23,314 nt of DNA from the NCBI GenBank assembly GCA_031279395.1, contig JAITIO010000008.1, forward strand, positions 1-23,314. Reading direction: 5' to 3'. The position numbers and the translations under genes are program-made. The DNA is from Puniceicoccales bacterium. GTDB taxonomy: Bacteria; Verrucomicrobiota; Verrucomicrobiia; Opitutales; JAIRKQ01. This document shows, in pieces, positions 7,971-15,246 of the stretch (position 1 is the stretch's first letter; every line of letters begins with the position of its first letter). Under the pieces are notes generated by a model. The model ran no database searches. It was not told the origin of the DNA and saw only the letters and a program-made list of their open reading frames with translations.

Positions 7971-8003
7971 TATCCGGAAAGATTTTTGAAATCTTTCCGG
8001 ATA
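7971..8003 (-). terminator. Perfect 15-bp stem-loop after the capsid gene
   Basis: TATCCGGAAAGATTT, a three-base loop and AAATCTTTCCGGATA form a perfect inverted repeat. It begins 25 bases past the capsid stop and ends 14 bases before the gp36-like ATG. The - strand lacks a following T-tract, so a partial terminator or a 3' stabiliser that raises capsid mRNA above the following genes fits better than a full stop. Phages often place such an element after the capsid gene. Confidence 0.5.
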
Positions 8004-8028
8004 TGGGTGTAGGTCTATTATGATGTTG

Positions 8029-8985
8029 TTATGATGCTATTACCGTAAGTTTTCTTATGCCTTCCTTTGAGGTCAAAACCACATTGCTGTAGTGTTCGAC
8101 CGTCAAATCCGTAAACTTGCTATGTTCGTCCGCATACACACGAAATGTGCTACCGCCGTCGATGGGGGTGACGAACCGCTTAATATTTGCCGGTTCATCT
8201 TTCATGATGTCATTCCGGGTATAAAACGCGTATACCTTGTTTCCAAGCAGATTGGACTTCTCCGCACCATTTTGGTAGCGAGCACTCATTACCCGTACTT
8301 CGTCGACGAACAGCTTTCTCGCCAGCTCTTCCGGAGTTAACCCTGCTGCTCGTGTCGCTCCAGCCGTATTTTGTGCATCGTAAGAATCACTCCTCAAGTC
8401 CCACGCGCCTTCTCCGATGACAATCCTGTTCGGACGGATACCGGTAATATCTGCTGCCACTTCCAATTCGGCCCGAATGTGAGAGTCCGGATTGGCGGAA
8501 GATCCCCAGGTGTAGCTGTTAGAGATTGATTCGGCATTATCTTCCAATGCTGAAATCGCACGGCGTAATTCATTGCGCAGCAGGCGCTGGAGTAGTAGCT
8601 GGACATAGCGCTCCCTCCAATCATCTCCGGCCACATCGTCATGGTCGACCCTAACCGTTAAACCTTTGTTATAGGTTCGAGATGTTATGGAAGTTCCGAC
8701 GAATTCCACACGCTTGAAAGATGCACCAATAGAGCGAATATCATCGGTCTCAGACAAAAAGCATTGTTCATTATTTGAGAGCTTAAATTCAAAACGTTTT
8801 GCTACGGGGATGACCGGTGCGATGAAATTCAGCAATTCTTCTATCTGTTCCGAATCTTTCCAGCCTACCGTAAATGCAGTTAAGGGTTCCGAATATGTCG
8901 ACGCGGTAAACCTCGCCTCATTGGCAGCACAAATTGTGCCATATTCCTGAAAACCATCATCTTTTGGTAAAATTTCTATGTTCAT
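8029..8985 (-). CDS. Probable phage major capsid protein, 318 aa
   Basis: Assigned mainly by place and size: it follows the protease and a decoration-like protein and precedes gp36-like and gp37-like genes, where Mu-type phages encode the major head protein. The 318 residues have capsid-like features: an N-terminal arm, a long helical section around residues 120-155 (ERYVQLLLQRLLRNELRRAI and following EDNAES), and later VYAFYTRND and the C-terminal VEHYSNVVLTSKEG, which resembles the terminal strand of HK97-fold capsid proteins. Precursor cleavage by the upstream protease is possible but no site can be pointed to. The start is well supported by AAGGATCC immediately before the ATG at 8985. A strong stem-loop follows the stop. 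Confidence 0.75.
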   Translation of the reverse strand: MNIEILPKDDGFQEYGTICAANEARFTASTYSEPLTAFTVGWKDSEQIEELLNFIAPVIPVAKRFEFKLSNNEQCFLSETDDIRSIGASFKRVEFVGTSITSRTYNKGLTVRVDHDDVAGDDWRERYVQLLLQRLLRNELRRAISALEDNAESISNSYTWGSSANPDSHIRAELEVAADITGIRPNRIVIGEGAWDLRSDSYDAQNTAGATRAAGLTPEELARKLFVDEVRVMSARYQNGAEKSNLLGNKVYAFYTRNDIMKDEPANIKRFVTPIDGGSTFRVYADEHSKFTDLTVEHYSNVVLTSKEGIRKLTVIAS

Positions 8986-9005
8986 AGGATCCTTTTGGTT
9001 AAATT

Positions 9006-9455
9006 TTAGCTACCTTCGACTACCTGTTGTTGGGGTACACAGCTCATAAATTCTATGACCTGACCATCCGCCGTTGCCGACGTTAGTGCAATGCCCACCA
9101 TTATGAAGGTTTGGTCATTCGTTGTCGGTGCCGGCAGAGGTTTCACTTTGCCATTTCCTGCAGGAATAAGGATTGAGCCGGCCGTAACAGCCATACTGGC
9201 TACTGCTTGCAGTGTATTGGAGGATCCAAGCAATGCGACGTTGACAATTTCTTTGGCCCCTTCCGAGGTAGGAACTGCCGCTTCATCGGTGATAATCCCA
9301 ATTGGCAGATCGGATAGGCCGCACAGGGCAACGTCAGTCTTTTGTGTCCCGAATTTACCGAGGAGATATTTGGTTGGGATGGCTTCTTCTGCCTGCTTGG
9401 TAATATTACAAGCATGGGTCCCAATGGCGGAATTTGATAATATTGGTTGTGTCAT
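9006..9455 (-). CDS. Probable capsid decoration protein, 149 aa
   Basis: Small, Ala/Thr/Val-rich, beta-type protein between the prohead protease and the capsid gene, the usual place for a head decoration or cement protein (gpD-like or DUF2190-like). Visible features include GLSDLPIGIITDEA (46-59), a segment VASMAVTAGSILIPAGNGKV that resembles the DUF2190-type G-x-x-v-p-A/G-x-d-G-x-v pattern, and MVGIALTSATADGQVIEFM towards the end, typical of such proteins (G-x-A-L-x-x-A-x-x-G). A good AGGAAATT site precedes the ATG at 9455. It likely trimerises on the capsid surface; that is inference from the family. The protein has no membrane segment. Confidence 0.68.
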   Translation of the reverse strand: MTQPILSNSAIGTHACNITKQAEEAIPTKYLLGKFGTQKTDVALCGLSDLPIGIITDEAAVPTSEGAKEIVNVALLGSSNTLQAVASMAVTAGSILIPAGNGKVKPLPAPTTNDQTFIMVGIALTSATADGQVIEFMSCVPQQQVVEGS

Positions 9456-9471
9456 AATTTCCTAGTTAAGG

Positions 9472-10260
9472 TTAAAAGTTTCTATTGAATAGTGTGGGAT
9501 TGTTGCGTTTGACCGCATTCCACGCATCATTGTATTTCTCTGAAAATTTTTGCATGCGTTCAAAGACAAGTTCCAAAATCCTTTCGCAATTTGATTTATT
9601 AAAAATTGGTTGTTTCAAATCTTCCGTCTGTGAAACCGTGTGGAGAACTATCCGAGATGGTAAAATTAAAATGTTTTCATCGGCGGAATCTGTCACCTGC
9701 TGCTTAGGCTGCTCTTCTTCCCTTTCCAAAAAAATATTTTCGGAACTGACAGTCTGACGATTCTTTTGGCCGTCGATTTCGAAATCTTTCACGTCATTGT
9801 CGTCTGGTAAAGCCATTTGTCCCTCAACTTTTTCGACTTTTGACACGTGATCACATCTGATATTTGGATGGTTGGTTAACCCTACCGACAGTAGGCGTTT
9901 GGGAGACAACTTGCCGTCCTGTGTTGGAGTTGTCAACCACCGCGGAGACAGATGCCTAAGGATGCCATTTCTAAACAACTCTTGGCCAATATCCGTCCAT
10001 TTTACCAGGATCCACAAGGCATTATCTTCTACTTTTATATTTTCTATGCGCCCATAAACCCTGTTGTTTTTTGATCCGAATTCCGGGTCATCCGGGTGGC
10101 CGATAAAGATTGGAAGCCCTTGAAATTTGCGCATTAGGCGACCTCGCAGGGAATGGAAGGAATCGACAATTTTTCCGGCAGATAAGGAATCAAAAAGTTG
10201 TATCCCTTTGGGATGAAAATATTCGCCGAAATTTACTAATTTTAACCATTCAACGTGCAT
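9472..10260 (-). CDS. Mu-like prohead protease with C-terminal scaffold-like tail
   Basis: Serine-type maturation protease of the Mu gpI group. With the start at 10260 it has 262 residues. Signature segments are GLPIFIGHPDDPEF (48-61), YGRIENIKVEDNALWILVKW (69-88), LRHLSPRW (101-108) and LLSVGLTNHPNI (123-134), which match the family's GHPD, Y-G, LSP and VGLTN-PN landmarks. The remaining 120 residues are charged and partly helical, as in proteins whose C-terminus, alone or as a separate product, serves as the internal head scaffold. Start choice: in-frame ATGs occur at 10284, 10263 and 10260; AAGGAGG lies 5 bases before the one at 10260, so I use it. It overlaps the portal stop by 11 bases. 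The protease call is firm; the scaffold role is inferred. Confidence 0.85.
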   Translation of the reverse strand: MHVEWLKLVNFGEYFHPKGIQLFDSLSAGKIVDSFHSLRGRLMRKFQGLPIFIGHPDDPEFGSKNNRVYGRIENIKVEDNALWILVKWTDIGQELFRNGILRHLSPRWLTTPTQDGKLSPKRLLSVGLTNHPNIRCDHVSKVEKVEGQMALPDDNDVKDFEIDGQKNRQTVSSENIFLEREEEQPKQQVTDSADENILILPSRIVLHTVSQTEDLKQPIFNKSNCERILELVFERMQKFSEKYNDAWNAVKRNNPTLFNRNF

Positions 10261-11539
10261 CATTGCCTCCTTCGATCTCGCCATTGTTTTTGGATTGTGC
10301 CATGGAAGTTAGCATCTGCTCACCCTCATTTGGCGTCGCAAGGTTAAACCTTTCTCGAATATCATTTATCGAAATTGGAACTCCCATTTTGTATAACTCC
10401 CGATATAAATTCAGTTCATCGGCCACGTTTCGTTTAACATTTGGGATAAGCTTTATGTATGCCTTTATGGGAACATCGTCGAACAGATATTTTATGACAA
10501 ATCTGTCGACCTGAGCATTGAGGGCTTCCGAAATCATTCCCGCATCATCCTCTTCCAAAATTGCCGTTTCATTGGCTTGTAGGGATGCACCCGCTCCGCT
10601 TTCCCTTGATAGCGTTGCAAGATCGGAACCTCTCCAGAGTGCAGAAATTGCACGATCCATCCGGTCTATTAGTTTTGGATAGGGCAACTCCCCCTTCGTC
10701 GATAGGTCTATCGCTTCGATATCAGTACCCTTTGACATCAATGCATTAAATTCAGCTCCAAAATCTTCCACGGCATCACGAGCAGCTTCCCATTGTTCCG
10801 TATTTGGAGCTGCATCGGTAACACCTTTTACCCCCGGCATACCATTTCGTTCACAATAAACCAGCCAGTCGCGCAATGGCAGATGTTTAAACAGGTATGC
10901 AATGGAGCATGCTTCCATCAGACCGTCCCCCGTTGTTACCAGCCATGCTCCTGCTTCCAAGGGAATGCCGGAAGTGGCGCCTTCGTTCGTCAAAAATTTT
11001 AGTTTGCCATCGTGGTTTTCAAAAAACCACAGTGGAACAAATCGGAATGTGGCTGTTAGTAACGTCGAAGGCGTCATAGGTTTCAGTTTTGGAGAATCTT
11101 TTTCCGATGCCGAAATTTCATGGGGTTCGAAAATTATTTCGTGGATGGCGTATTTTTTGCCAACGGCATCCACCATTTGACGTACTAATAGGGATATCCC
11201 TCCAAGCTCATTGCCATCACATGCGTTTGTTGCCGACAAATTGTTATAGAAATATTCCAGCGCGATTTTCTGTTCCTTAGCTAGTTCAGAATTATCGATC
11301 GATAGAACTTCCCAATGAAGTCGGGCGATTGATTTCTTCCTCTTACTCGCTACTCCCTGAATGACATCATCCCGACGTTCAATGGCATCCCATGTTAGGG
11401 CAGCGGCTTTCAAATACCCTGCAGAAAAAGCATCCAACATCTGTGACAATGAATCCGGCGTTAGAGTTTTGATTGGATTAAACCGTGCCCGCATGGAATT
11501 TTTCACGCGAATTTCTGAAATTTGTGATACTGTTTTCAT
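10250..11539 (-). CDS. Phage portal protein, Mu gp29/DUF935 type
   Basis: Forms the ring at one capsid vertex through which DNA is packaged and ejected. The 429 residues match the DUF935 family closely: RFNPIKTLTPDSL near residue 19, WDAIERRDDVIQGVASKRK near 50-68, LHWEVLSID, ALEYFYNNL and SLLVRQMVDAVGKKYAIHEI, then WLVYCERNGMPGVKG in the middle and a family-like GSDLATLSRES towards the C-terminus. The ATG overlaps the terminase stop by 4 bases (ATGA), and the protease starts before this stop, so these three are coupled. The gp30-type minor head gene that normally follows the portal in Mu-like phages is missing. Full length and apparently intact. Confidence 0.93.
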   Translation of the reverse strand: MKTVSQISEIRVKNSMRARFNPIKTLTPDSLSQMLDAFSAGYLKAAALTWDAIERRDDVIQGVASKRKKSIARLHWEVLSIDNSELAKEQKIALEYFYNNLSATNACDGNELGGISLLVRQMVDAVGKKYAIHEIIFEPHEISASEKDSPKLKPMTPSTLLTATFRFVPLWFFENHDGKLKFLTNEGATSGIPLEAGAWLVTTGDGLMEACSIAYLFKHLPLRDWLVYCERNGMPGVKGVTDAAPNTEQWEAARDAVEDFGAEFNALMSKGTDIEAIDLSTKGELPYPKLIDRMDRAISALWRGSDLATLSRESGAGASLQANETAILEEDDAGMISEALNAQVDRFVIKYLFDDVPIKAYIKLIPNVKRNVADELNLYRELYKMGVPISINDIRERFNLATPNEGEQMLTSMAQSKNNGEIEGGNDAR

Positions 11540-12924
11540 AAAAATTCTTCCCTCCTTGTTTTTCGTTCAACTTTTTCGAAATATGGTGCTCGCTGCTGCC
11601 TGCAGGTATTGACGGCATGTATGGCCAATGCCAATGCCCAAAACCTGTCGGCATGTCCATTTTTCCCCCTATCCCCCGCAAATCTGACATTTCCTGCAAA
11701 TGTCGTTTCTCTCCTGACGGATCTCAGGTCTGCCCGAATAAAATCATCGCCGGGAATTTTTATTATTTTTTTCTCAAATACTTCCCGCAGCTGATAGGCT
11801 AGTTCTTCTTTTGTTCTATTTGTAAATGTCACTCCTTCCACGCGATATTTCCAAAAATTTTCGCTGGCACGTTCAAAAAACTGGCGTCCGATCCCGGTTT
11901 GATCGATGCATACCCTCTTCAAATTTTTTATTTCAAAGAATTTTTGTAGTCCTTCTTCCTGTTCGGCGAAGGGAGCATTTTGCATGGTCAAAACTTTTCT
12001 TGTGCATAGGATATCGTCTTGTTTTTCGAGCAACCAAAATACCGTCAAATCGTGACTACGAGCAACATCGATTCCAAGGAAGTAATCGTCGGTTCCCCTA
12101 GAAAAATCGTGCAATTCCCAAGAATTTTGTTCATCGGACTGATATTCGCAGGCGGCTATCATGTCACTCGCTATGAATGCCGAACGGTCGTCGGCTGGAA
12201 CACACATGTATTCCTGCAAAAACGATTCGTCGTCGGGACAAGAATTTCTAACGGCATCGAAATATTCCGAGTCCGACATTTGAACCCGTTCATCGGATAG
12301 AGGCAGCCGCGTCTTCAACTTGTTCAGGAAACCATGTTCGAGTGCATCCTGCAATGTTACACGGTGGTAAGAAAAGTTTTTCCGATTTTCTCCCTCACAC
12401 ACTTCGCGAATCAATTTGTTGAAAAAATTGTTCGATCCCCGATGAGTCGACAAAATTTCCAATTGTCCACCCCAAGTAATCCCCGGTATGGCGATTGTGT
12501 ACAAATTTTTCTGGTCGCCATGCAATGCGAATTCATCCAGTACCCGCGAACCTCTTTTCCCAGCCTGTGCGTTGATATTTGATGACAATGAATTGATGGA
12601 TGTACCATTGGAAAACCCTAGGGATGCTGAAGAACCAGTTTTTTTCTCCAAAATCTGCCTATGGCCGAAAAAGTCACAGGCTGGCGACAGAATTTTTGCA
12701 AACTTTTTGCAATCGTCTATGAACAATTTTGCCTGCAGCTCATCCCGAGATGTTATCCAGGAATCGTAATTGTTCCGCCTAGAAGCGTGTCGCCTAACGG
12801 TACCGTACGCCGTTGCCAACGTCATCCCAATTTGCCGTGATTTTTCCAAAATTTTCAGCCGTGAATTGTCTAAAATCCAATCAACCTGGTATTGTAGAAA
12901 AAAGCTCTGTGTCATGGTTTTCAT
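11536..12924 (-). CDS. Phage terminase large subunit, Mu gp28 type
   Basis: DNA-packaging motor with an ATPase and a nuclease. In the 462 residues the ATPase shows EKSRQIGMT (27-35), the degenerate Walker A of Mu gp28-type enzymes, RVLDEFA (127-133) as Walker B with the catalytic Glu, and STHRG (159-163) as coupling motif. The RNase H-like nuclease has its three acidic residues at D286 (FLGIDVARS), D341 (VCIDQTG) and D426 (NGHADRFWALALA). All catalytic positions expected are present, so packaging competence is plausible. The ATG overlaps the preceding stop by 4 bases; a second ATG three codons later is also possible. The basic end (RKTRREEF) may contact DNA or the portal. Confidence 0.93.
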   Translation of the reverse strand: MKTMTQSFFLQYQVDWILDNSRLKILEKSRQIGMTLATAYGTVRRHASRRNNYDSWITSRDELQAKLFIDDCKKFAKILSPACDFFGHRQILEKKTGSSASLGFSNGTSINSLSSNINAQAGKRGSRVLDEFALHGDQKNLYTIAIPGITWGGQLEILSTHRGSNNFFNKLIREVCEGENRKNFSYHRVTLQDALEHGFLNKLKTRLPLSDERVQMSDSEYFDAVRNSCPDDESFLQEYMCVPADDRSAFIASDMIAACEYQSDEQNSWELHDFSRGTDDYFLGIDVARSHDLTVFWLLEKQDDILCTRKVLTMQNAPFAEQEEGLQKFFEIKNLKRVCIDQTGIGRQFFERASENFWKYRVEGVTFTNRTKEELAYQLREVFEKKIIKIPGDDFIRADLRSVRRETTFAGNVRFAGDRGKNGHADRFWALALAIHAVNTCRQQRAPYFEKVERKTRREEFL

Positions 12925-13310
12925 AGCAGTTGCAATTGCTCCTCCACAGTTCTAACGATATCGCTTGGTAATCTGCCTTTTTGCAAATTTTCCCGCATGG
13001 TTTGTAGTTTTTGCCTTTCTTCGTTGAGATCGGTAGATTTCAGCTGTGCAATTTTCTTAAACTCGATGTCTTGAATTTTTTGGTGGCTCGCTGACAATTT
13101 TTGTATGACACAGGAAATATCTTTGAGCTCTCCAACGGAGCCCTCATTGCTTCTACAGATAGAATCGAACAGCATTTCCCAAGCACGGGAAAGCGATGCC
13201 ATTGCAGTTTCCATAGGCAATTCAAAGTCGGCAATGATTTCCGATGTGCGCGCCTTGGCGAACTTTATTTGTGCAAGATGATTTTTAAAACTGTCACTTT
13301 CGCCACACAT
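12921..13310 (-). CDS. Probable terminase small subunit-like protein, 129 aa
   Basis: Helical and charged, with FAKARTSEIIADFELP near residue 17 and repeated Leu/Ile spacing through QKLSASHQKIQDIEFKKIAQ that suggests a coiled coil. Its position directly ahead of a gp28-type large subunit, overlapping it by 4 bases, is that of the Mu gp27/DUF3486-type small terminase. No clear helix-turn-helix was recognised, so the name rests mostly on context. Its own ATG overlaps the upstream stop by one base (TAATG). Small subunits choose the DNA to package, so this gene would tell whether packaging is specific or random. Other phage proteins of similar form cannot be excluded. Confidence 0.6.
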   Translation of the reverse strand: MCGESDSFKNHLAQIKFAKARTSEIIADFELPMETAMASLSRAWEMLFDSICRSNEGSVGELKDISCVIQKLSASHQKIQDIEFKKIAQLKSTDLNEERQKLQTMRENLQKGRLPSDIVRTVEEQLQLL

Positions 13311-13642
13311 TATTTATCCGCGTCAAAATTTTTAAATGGACCATTATCTGCTAGTCTGTACCTATCACCGAATCCACATTCGCTGATTTTTACAATACTT
13401 CCAGAATCCACTAAACTAGATATGTTGGCGATAGCATGTTCCTTCGGACAATTTCTGTAGGAACAAGAAATTCCATGGGAAATTATGTCGAAGGGTAAAC
13501 TGGCAGGAGATGCTGCGACTAATTGCAACACTATCAAATTTCGGATGTTTGAATGATATAGGTTCCATTCGCCACCTTCGCCGATCATCTCAAAATTATC
13601 GAACCTTTCCATTTCTAATAAGTACTCGTTTGTCTTCGCCAT
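13310..13642 (-). CDS. Winged-helix-like phage protein, 110 aa
   Basis: First gene of the block. Residues 35-105 read like a winged helix: IRNLIVLQLVAASPASLPFD (helix 1 and turn), a second helical part AIANISSLVDSGSIVKIS, then GFGDRYRLADNGPF as the wing. This resembles the small winged-helix proteins (VpaChn25_0724-like) found just ahead of the terminase genes in Mu-like phages, whose role is unproven; DNA binding or local regulation is likely. Two Cys with a further Cys nearby (SCSYRNC) are of note but do not form an evident zinc site. A GTG at 13657 would add five residues; I prefer the ATG at 13642. Neither has a clear ribosome site. It faces plsC across a 179-base divergent spacer. Confidence 0.6.
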   Translation of the reverse strand: MAKTNEYLLEMERFDNFEMIGEGGEWNLYHSNIRNLIVLQLVAASPASLPFDIISHGISCSYRNCPKEHAIANISSLVDSGSIVKISECGFGDRYRLADNGPFKNFDADK

Positions 13643-13735
13643 ACAATTTATGGGCACAAGTATATTCCATATTTTAAAATGGAGAAGCGGTAGGTTGTTT
13701 AGGTTTGTTACAAAGATTTATTTTGATCCATTGTA

Positions 13736-13754
13736 ATATTTTTACCAAAAATAT
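13736..13754. repeat. AT-rich inverted repeat in the divergent spacer before the phage-like block and plsC
   Basis: ATATTTTT, ACC and AAAAATAT make a perfect 8-bp inverted repeat in the 179 bases separating the divergent first phage-like gene and plsC. A symmetrical site here could be an operator, but AT-rich inverted repeats arise readily by chance in this DNA. No convincing paired -35/-10 elements were found for the phage-like transcript. Confidence 0.25.
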
Positions 13755-13821
13755 CAGCGGCCACCGGCGGGTTAAAATTCTGTAAACATCAAATTTTGAC
13801 ATTTTTAGCGAAAGTTTTTAT

Positions 13822-14472
13822 ATGATTCCGATGACAGTTCACCCCATATATCGCATTGTCATATTCATTGCAAAAATGATGTTTAACGAATTGTTTGACG
13901 GTGACATCTATGGGTATGAAAATATTCCCAGATATGGACCATGCCTATTGGCGTGCAATCATTTGAGCTATTTTGATCCACCGTTTATTGGTAGTGCAGT
14001 GCCTGGACGGGAAGTTTTTTCATTGGCTCGCAGTTCACTGTTTAGCACAAAATTTCGCCATTGGTTGTTCAGCAACATGAATTGCATACCACTCGATAGG
14101 AAGAGTGGAGATGTTATGGCCATAAAAACCGCCCTGCACCTATTAAAAAATAGAAAATGTGTCATGATTTACCCGGAGGGGACCCGATCGGCAGACGGTT
14201 CCATTGGTGAACCACTGGCAGGAATAGGGATGCTGGCGTGCAAGACGGAAGTTCCCGTTATTCCCTGTAGAATTTTCGGTACTTTCGAAATTATGAGCCG
14301 CAATGCCAAGTTTTTTGACTGGAATCAAAAGGCTACCATAGTATTTGGGCAGCCTATTTTACCCAAAGACTATATCATAGCACCCGATTCCCGAAAGAAA
14401 TACAAACTGACGGCCACATACATAATGAATATTGTTCAAAATTTACAAATTCCAGAAATAGACATCTCCTAG
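13822..14472 (+). CDS. plsC: 1-acyl-sn-glycerol-3-phosphate acyltransferase family (PlsC-like)
   Basis: Membrane-associated acyltransferase expected to convert lysophosphatidate to phosphatidate in phospholipid synthesis. The 216 residues carry the catalytic H-x4-D as NHLSYFDPP (His47, Asp52), a second block with FRHWLFSNMNCIPLDR, the glycerol-phosphate motif PEGTRS (118-123) and VPVIPCRIFG (144-153). The N-terminal residues 9-24 are hydrophobic and may anchor it to the inner membrane. ATGs at 13822 and 13831 are both possible; the first follows GCGAAAG at a fair distance. It is the only + strand gene in the right two thirds and converges on the exonuclease gene with 21 bases between stops. 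The exact acyl acceptor is assumed from the family; lysophospholipid or ornithine-lipid acyltransferases are alternatives. Confidence 0.88.
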   Translation: MIPMTVHPIYRIVIFIAKMMFNELFDGDIYGYENIPRYGPCLLACNHLSYFDPPFIGSAVPGREVFSLARSSLFSTKFRHWLFSNMNCIPLDRKSGDVMAIKTALHLLKNRKCVMIYPEGTRSADGSIGEPLAGIGMLACKTEVPVIPCRIFGTFEIMSRNAKFFDWNQKATIVFGQPILPKDYIIAPDSRKKYKLTATYIMNIVQNLQIPEIDIS

Positions 14473-14493
14473 TAAGCCTTCCTTCCAGAAAAC

Positions 14494-15129
14494 TCATGGC
14501 AAATATTTGAGCATTTTGAGGAAAATTTCTCGGCTTATCCAAGCATCCGTTGCGGCATACAAAATTTGCTGCGGGGTTAAAACTTTCTGTGTCCAATCGG
14601 TCAATTGAGACTTTTTCGAAATCCTAATGCGGAGGAAAATGGCGGCTAAATTTCTCAACCCGGTGTGGACTACTTTAAGCCGTTTACTAAATAGGCCAAG
14701 ATCATAAAAACCTTGGGCATCAAATTTTTCTATTTTAAAAAGATTTTTTATATCATGGTCTATTGATGCCCCAACCTTGATGATATCTTTCTTTTCTAAG
14801 ACAGGTTTCAAGGGAGCAAGGCCTCCAATTTTTTCTAATTTAAACAAATAAACCTTCGCCGATGTGGCAATTTGTATCAGGGAAGGAACATAGGACTCGC
14901 CTTTTGAAAATGCTGGTTTGCTTTCGATGTCAAACCCTAAAAATTTCTCGGATAATATCTCTCCGATTACTGATTTGGCCGTGTCAGTATCCTCTATGAA
15001 GACGATTTCTCCACTGAAAACTTTCAACGGCATCCTAGAGATTTGTTTTGGCGTTATGCGCTTTTGCAAGACCATTCTTTTAAAATATTTTAAAATTTGA
15101 CCCATTAAACTTTTATGAATTTTATACAT
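14494..15129 (-). CDS. RNase D-like 3'-5' exonuclease domain protein
   Basis: DEDDy-family nuclease of 211 residues. The four acidic residues and the tyrosine are visible: FDIES (Asp67, Glu69) in ExoI, ASIDHDIKNL (Asp126) in ExoII, and YAATDAW (Tyr191, Asp195) in ExoIII. The intervening PSLIQIATSAKVYLF and LRNLAA segments are those of RNase D-type exonucleases. It lacks the C-terminal HRDC domains of full RNase D, which is common for stand-alone exonuclease-domain proteins. It may trim structured RNA 3' ends or act on DNA; the substrate cannot be told. The N-terminal 35 residues are basic. The ATG at 15129 is preceded by AGGCG at 9 bases; an internal ATG at 15105 lacks a site. Confidence 0.85.
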   Translation of the reverse strand: MYKIHKSLMGQILKYFKRMVLQKRITPKQISRMPLKVFSGEIVFIEDTDTAKSVIGEILSEKFLGFDIESKPAFSKGESYVPSLIQIATSAKVYLFKLEKIGGLAPLKPVLEKKDIIKVGASIDHDIKNLFKIEKFDAQGFYDLGLFSKRLKVVHTGLRNLAAIFLRIRISKKSQLTDWTQKVLTPQQILYAATDAWISREIFLKMLKYLP

Positions 15130-15246
15130 ATGCTATCGCCTAGGAGAAGATGACACAAAATAATCCTTTTGTCAATAGCTAAAGGCTAAAGCTTTTGTTG
15201 TTATTTTTACACCTAACCATTAGGGTAAATATTTGACCAAGTGAAA

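Larger units (their letters stand above)
2090..13642 (-). mobile_element. Compact Mu-head-type prophage remnant or gene-transfer-agent-like locus
   Basis: Fourteen consecutive - strand genes form one late-type virion module. In order of transcription they encode a winged-helix-like protein, a small-terminase-like protein, large terminase, portal, protease, decoration protein, capsid, gp36-like, gp37-like, small tail protein, fibre, a 137-residue protein, a 52-residue protein, a hub-like protein and a final unknown (the last five after the tail protein). Start/stop overlaps of 1, 4, 4 and 11 bases link the first five genes, which suggests one operon with translational coupling. The order matches the head half of Mu-like phages. 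Integrase, transposase, repressor, replication, lysis, sheath, tape-measure and gp30-type head genes are absent, and host genes abut both sides. I found no flanking direct repeat. All member genes look intact, so a domesticated particle is as plausible as a decaying prophage. Boundaries are set by the outermost phage-like genes. Confidence 0.75.

Noticed and set aside
10110..10514. 134-codon + strand frame opposite the portal-protease junction
   Set aside because: Antisense to two firmly identified phage genes, no motif and no start signal.
2019..13821. Flanking direct repeats as phage attachment sites
   Set aside because: I compared the spacers on both sides of the block by eye and found no shared stretch longer than expected by chance.
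13796..13824. TTGACA with TATATG at 17 bases ahead of plsC
   Set aside because: The would-be -10 overlaps the first ATG of plsC, so transcription would begin inside the gene; it could serve only if translation starts further in.
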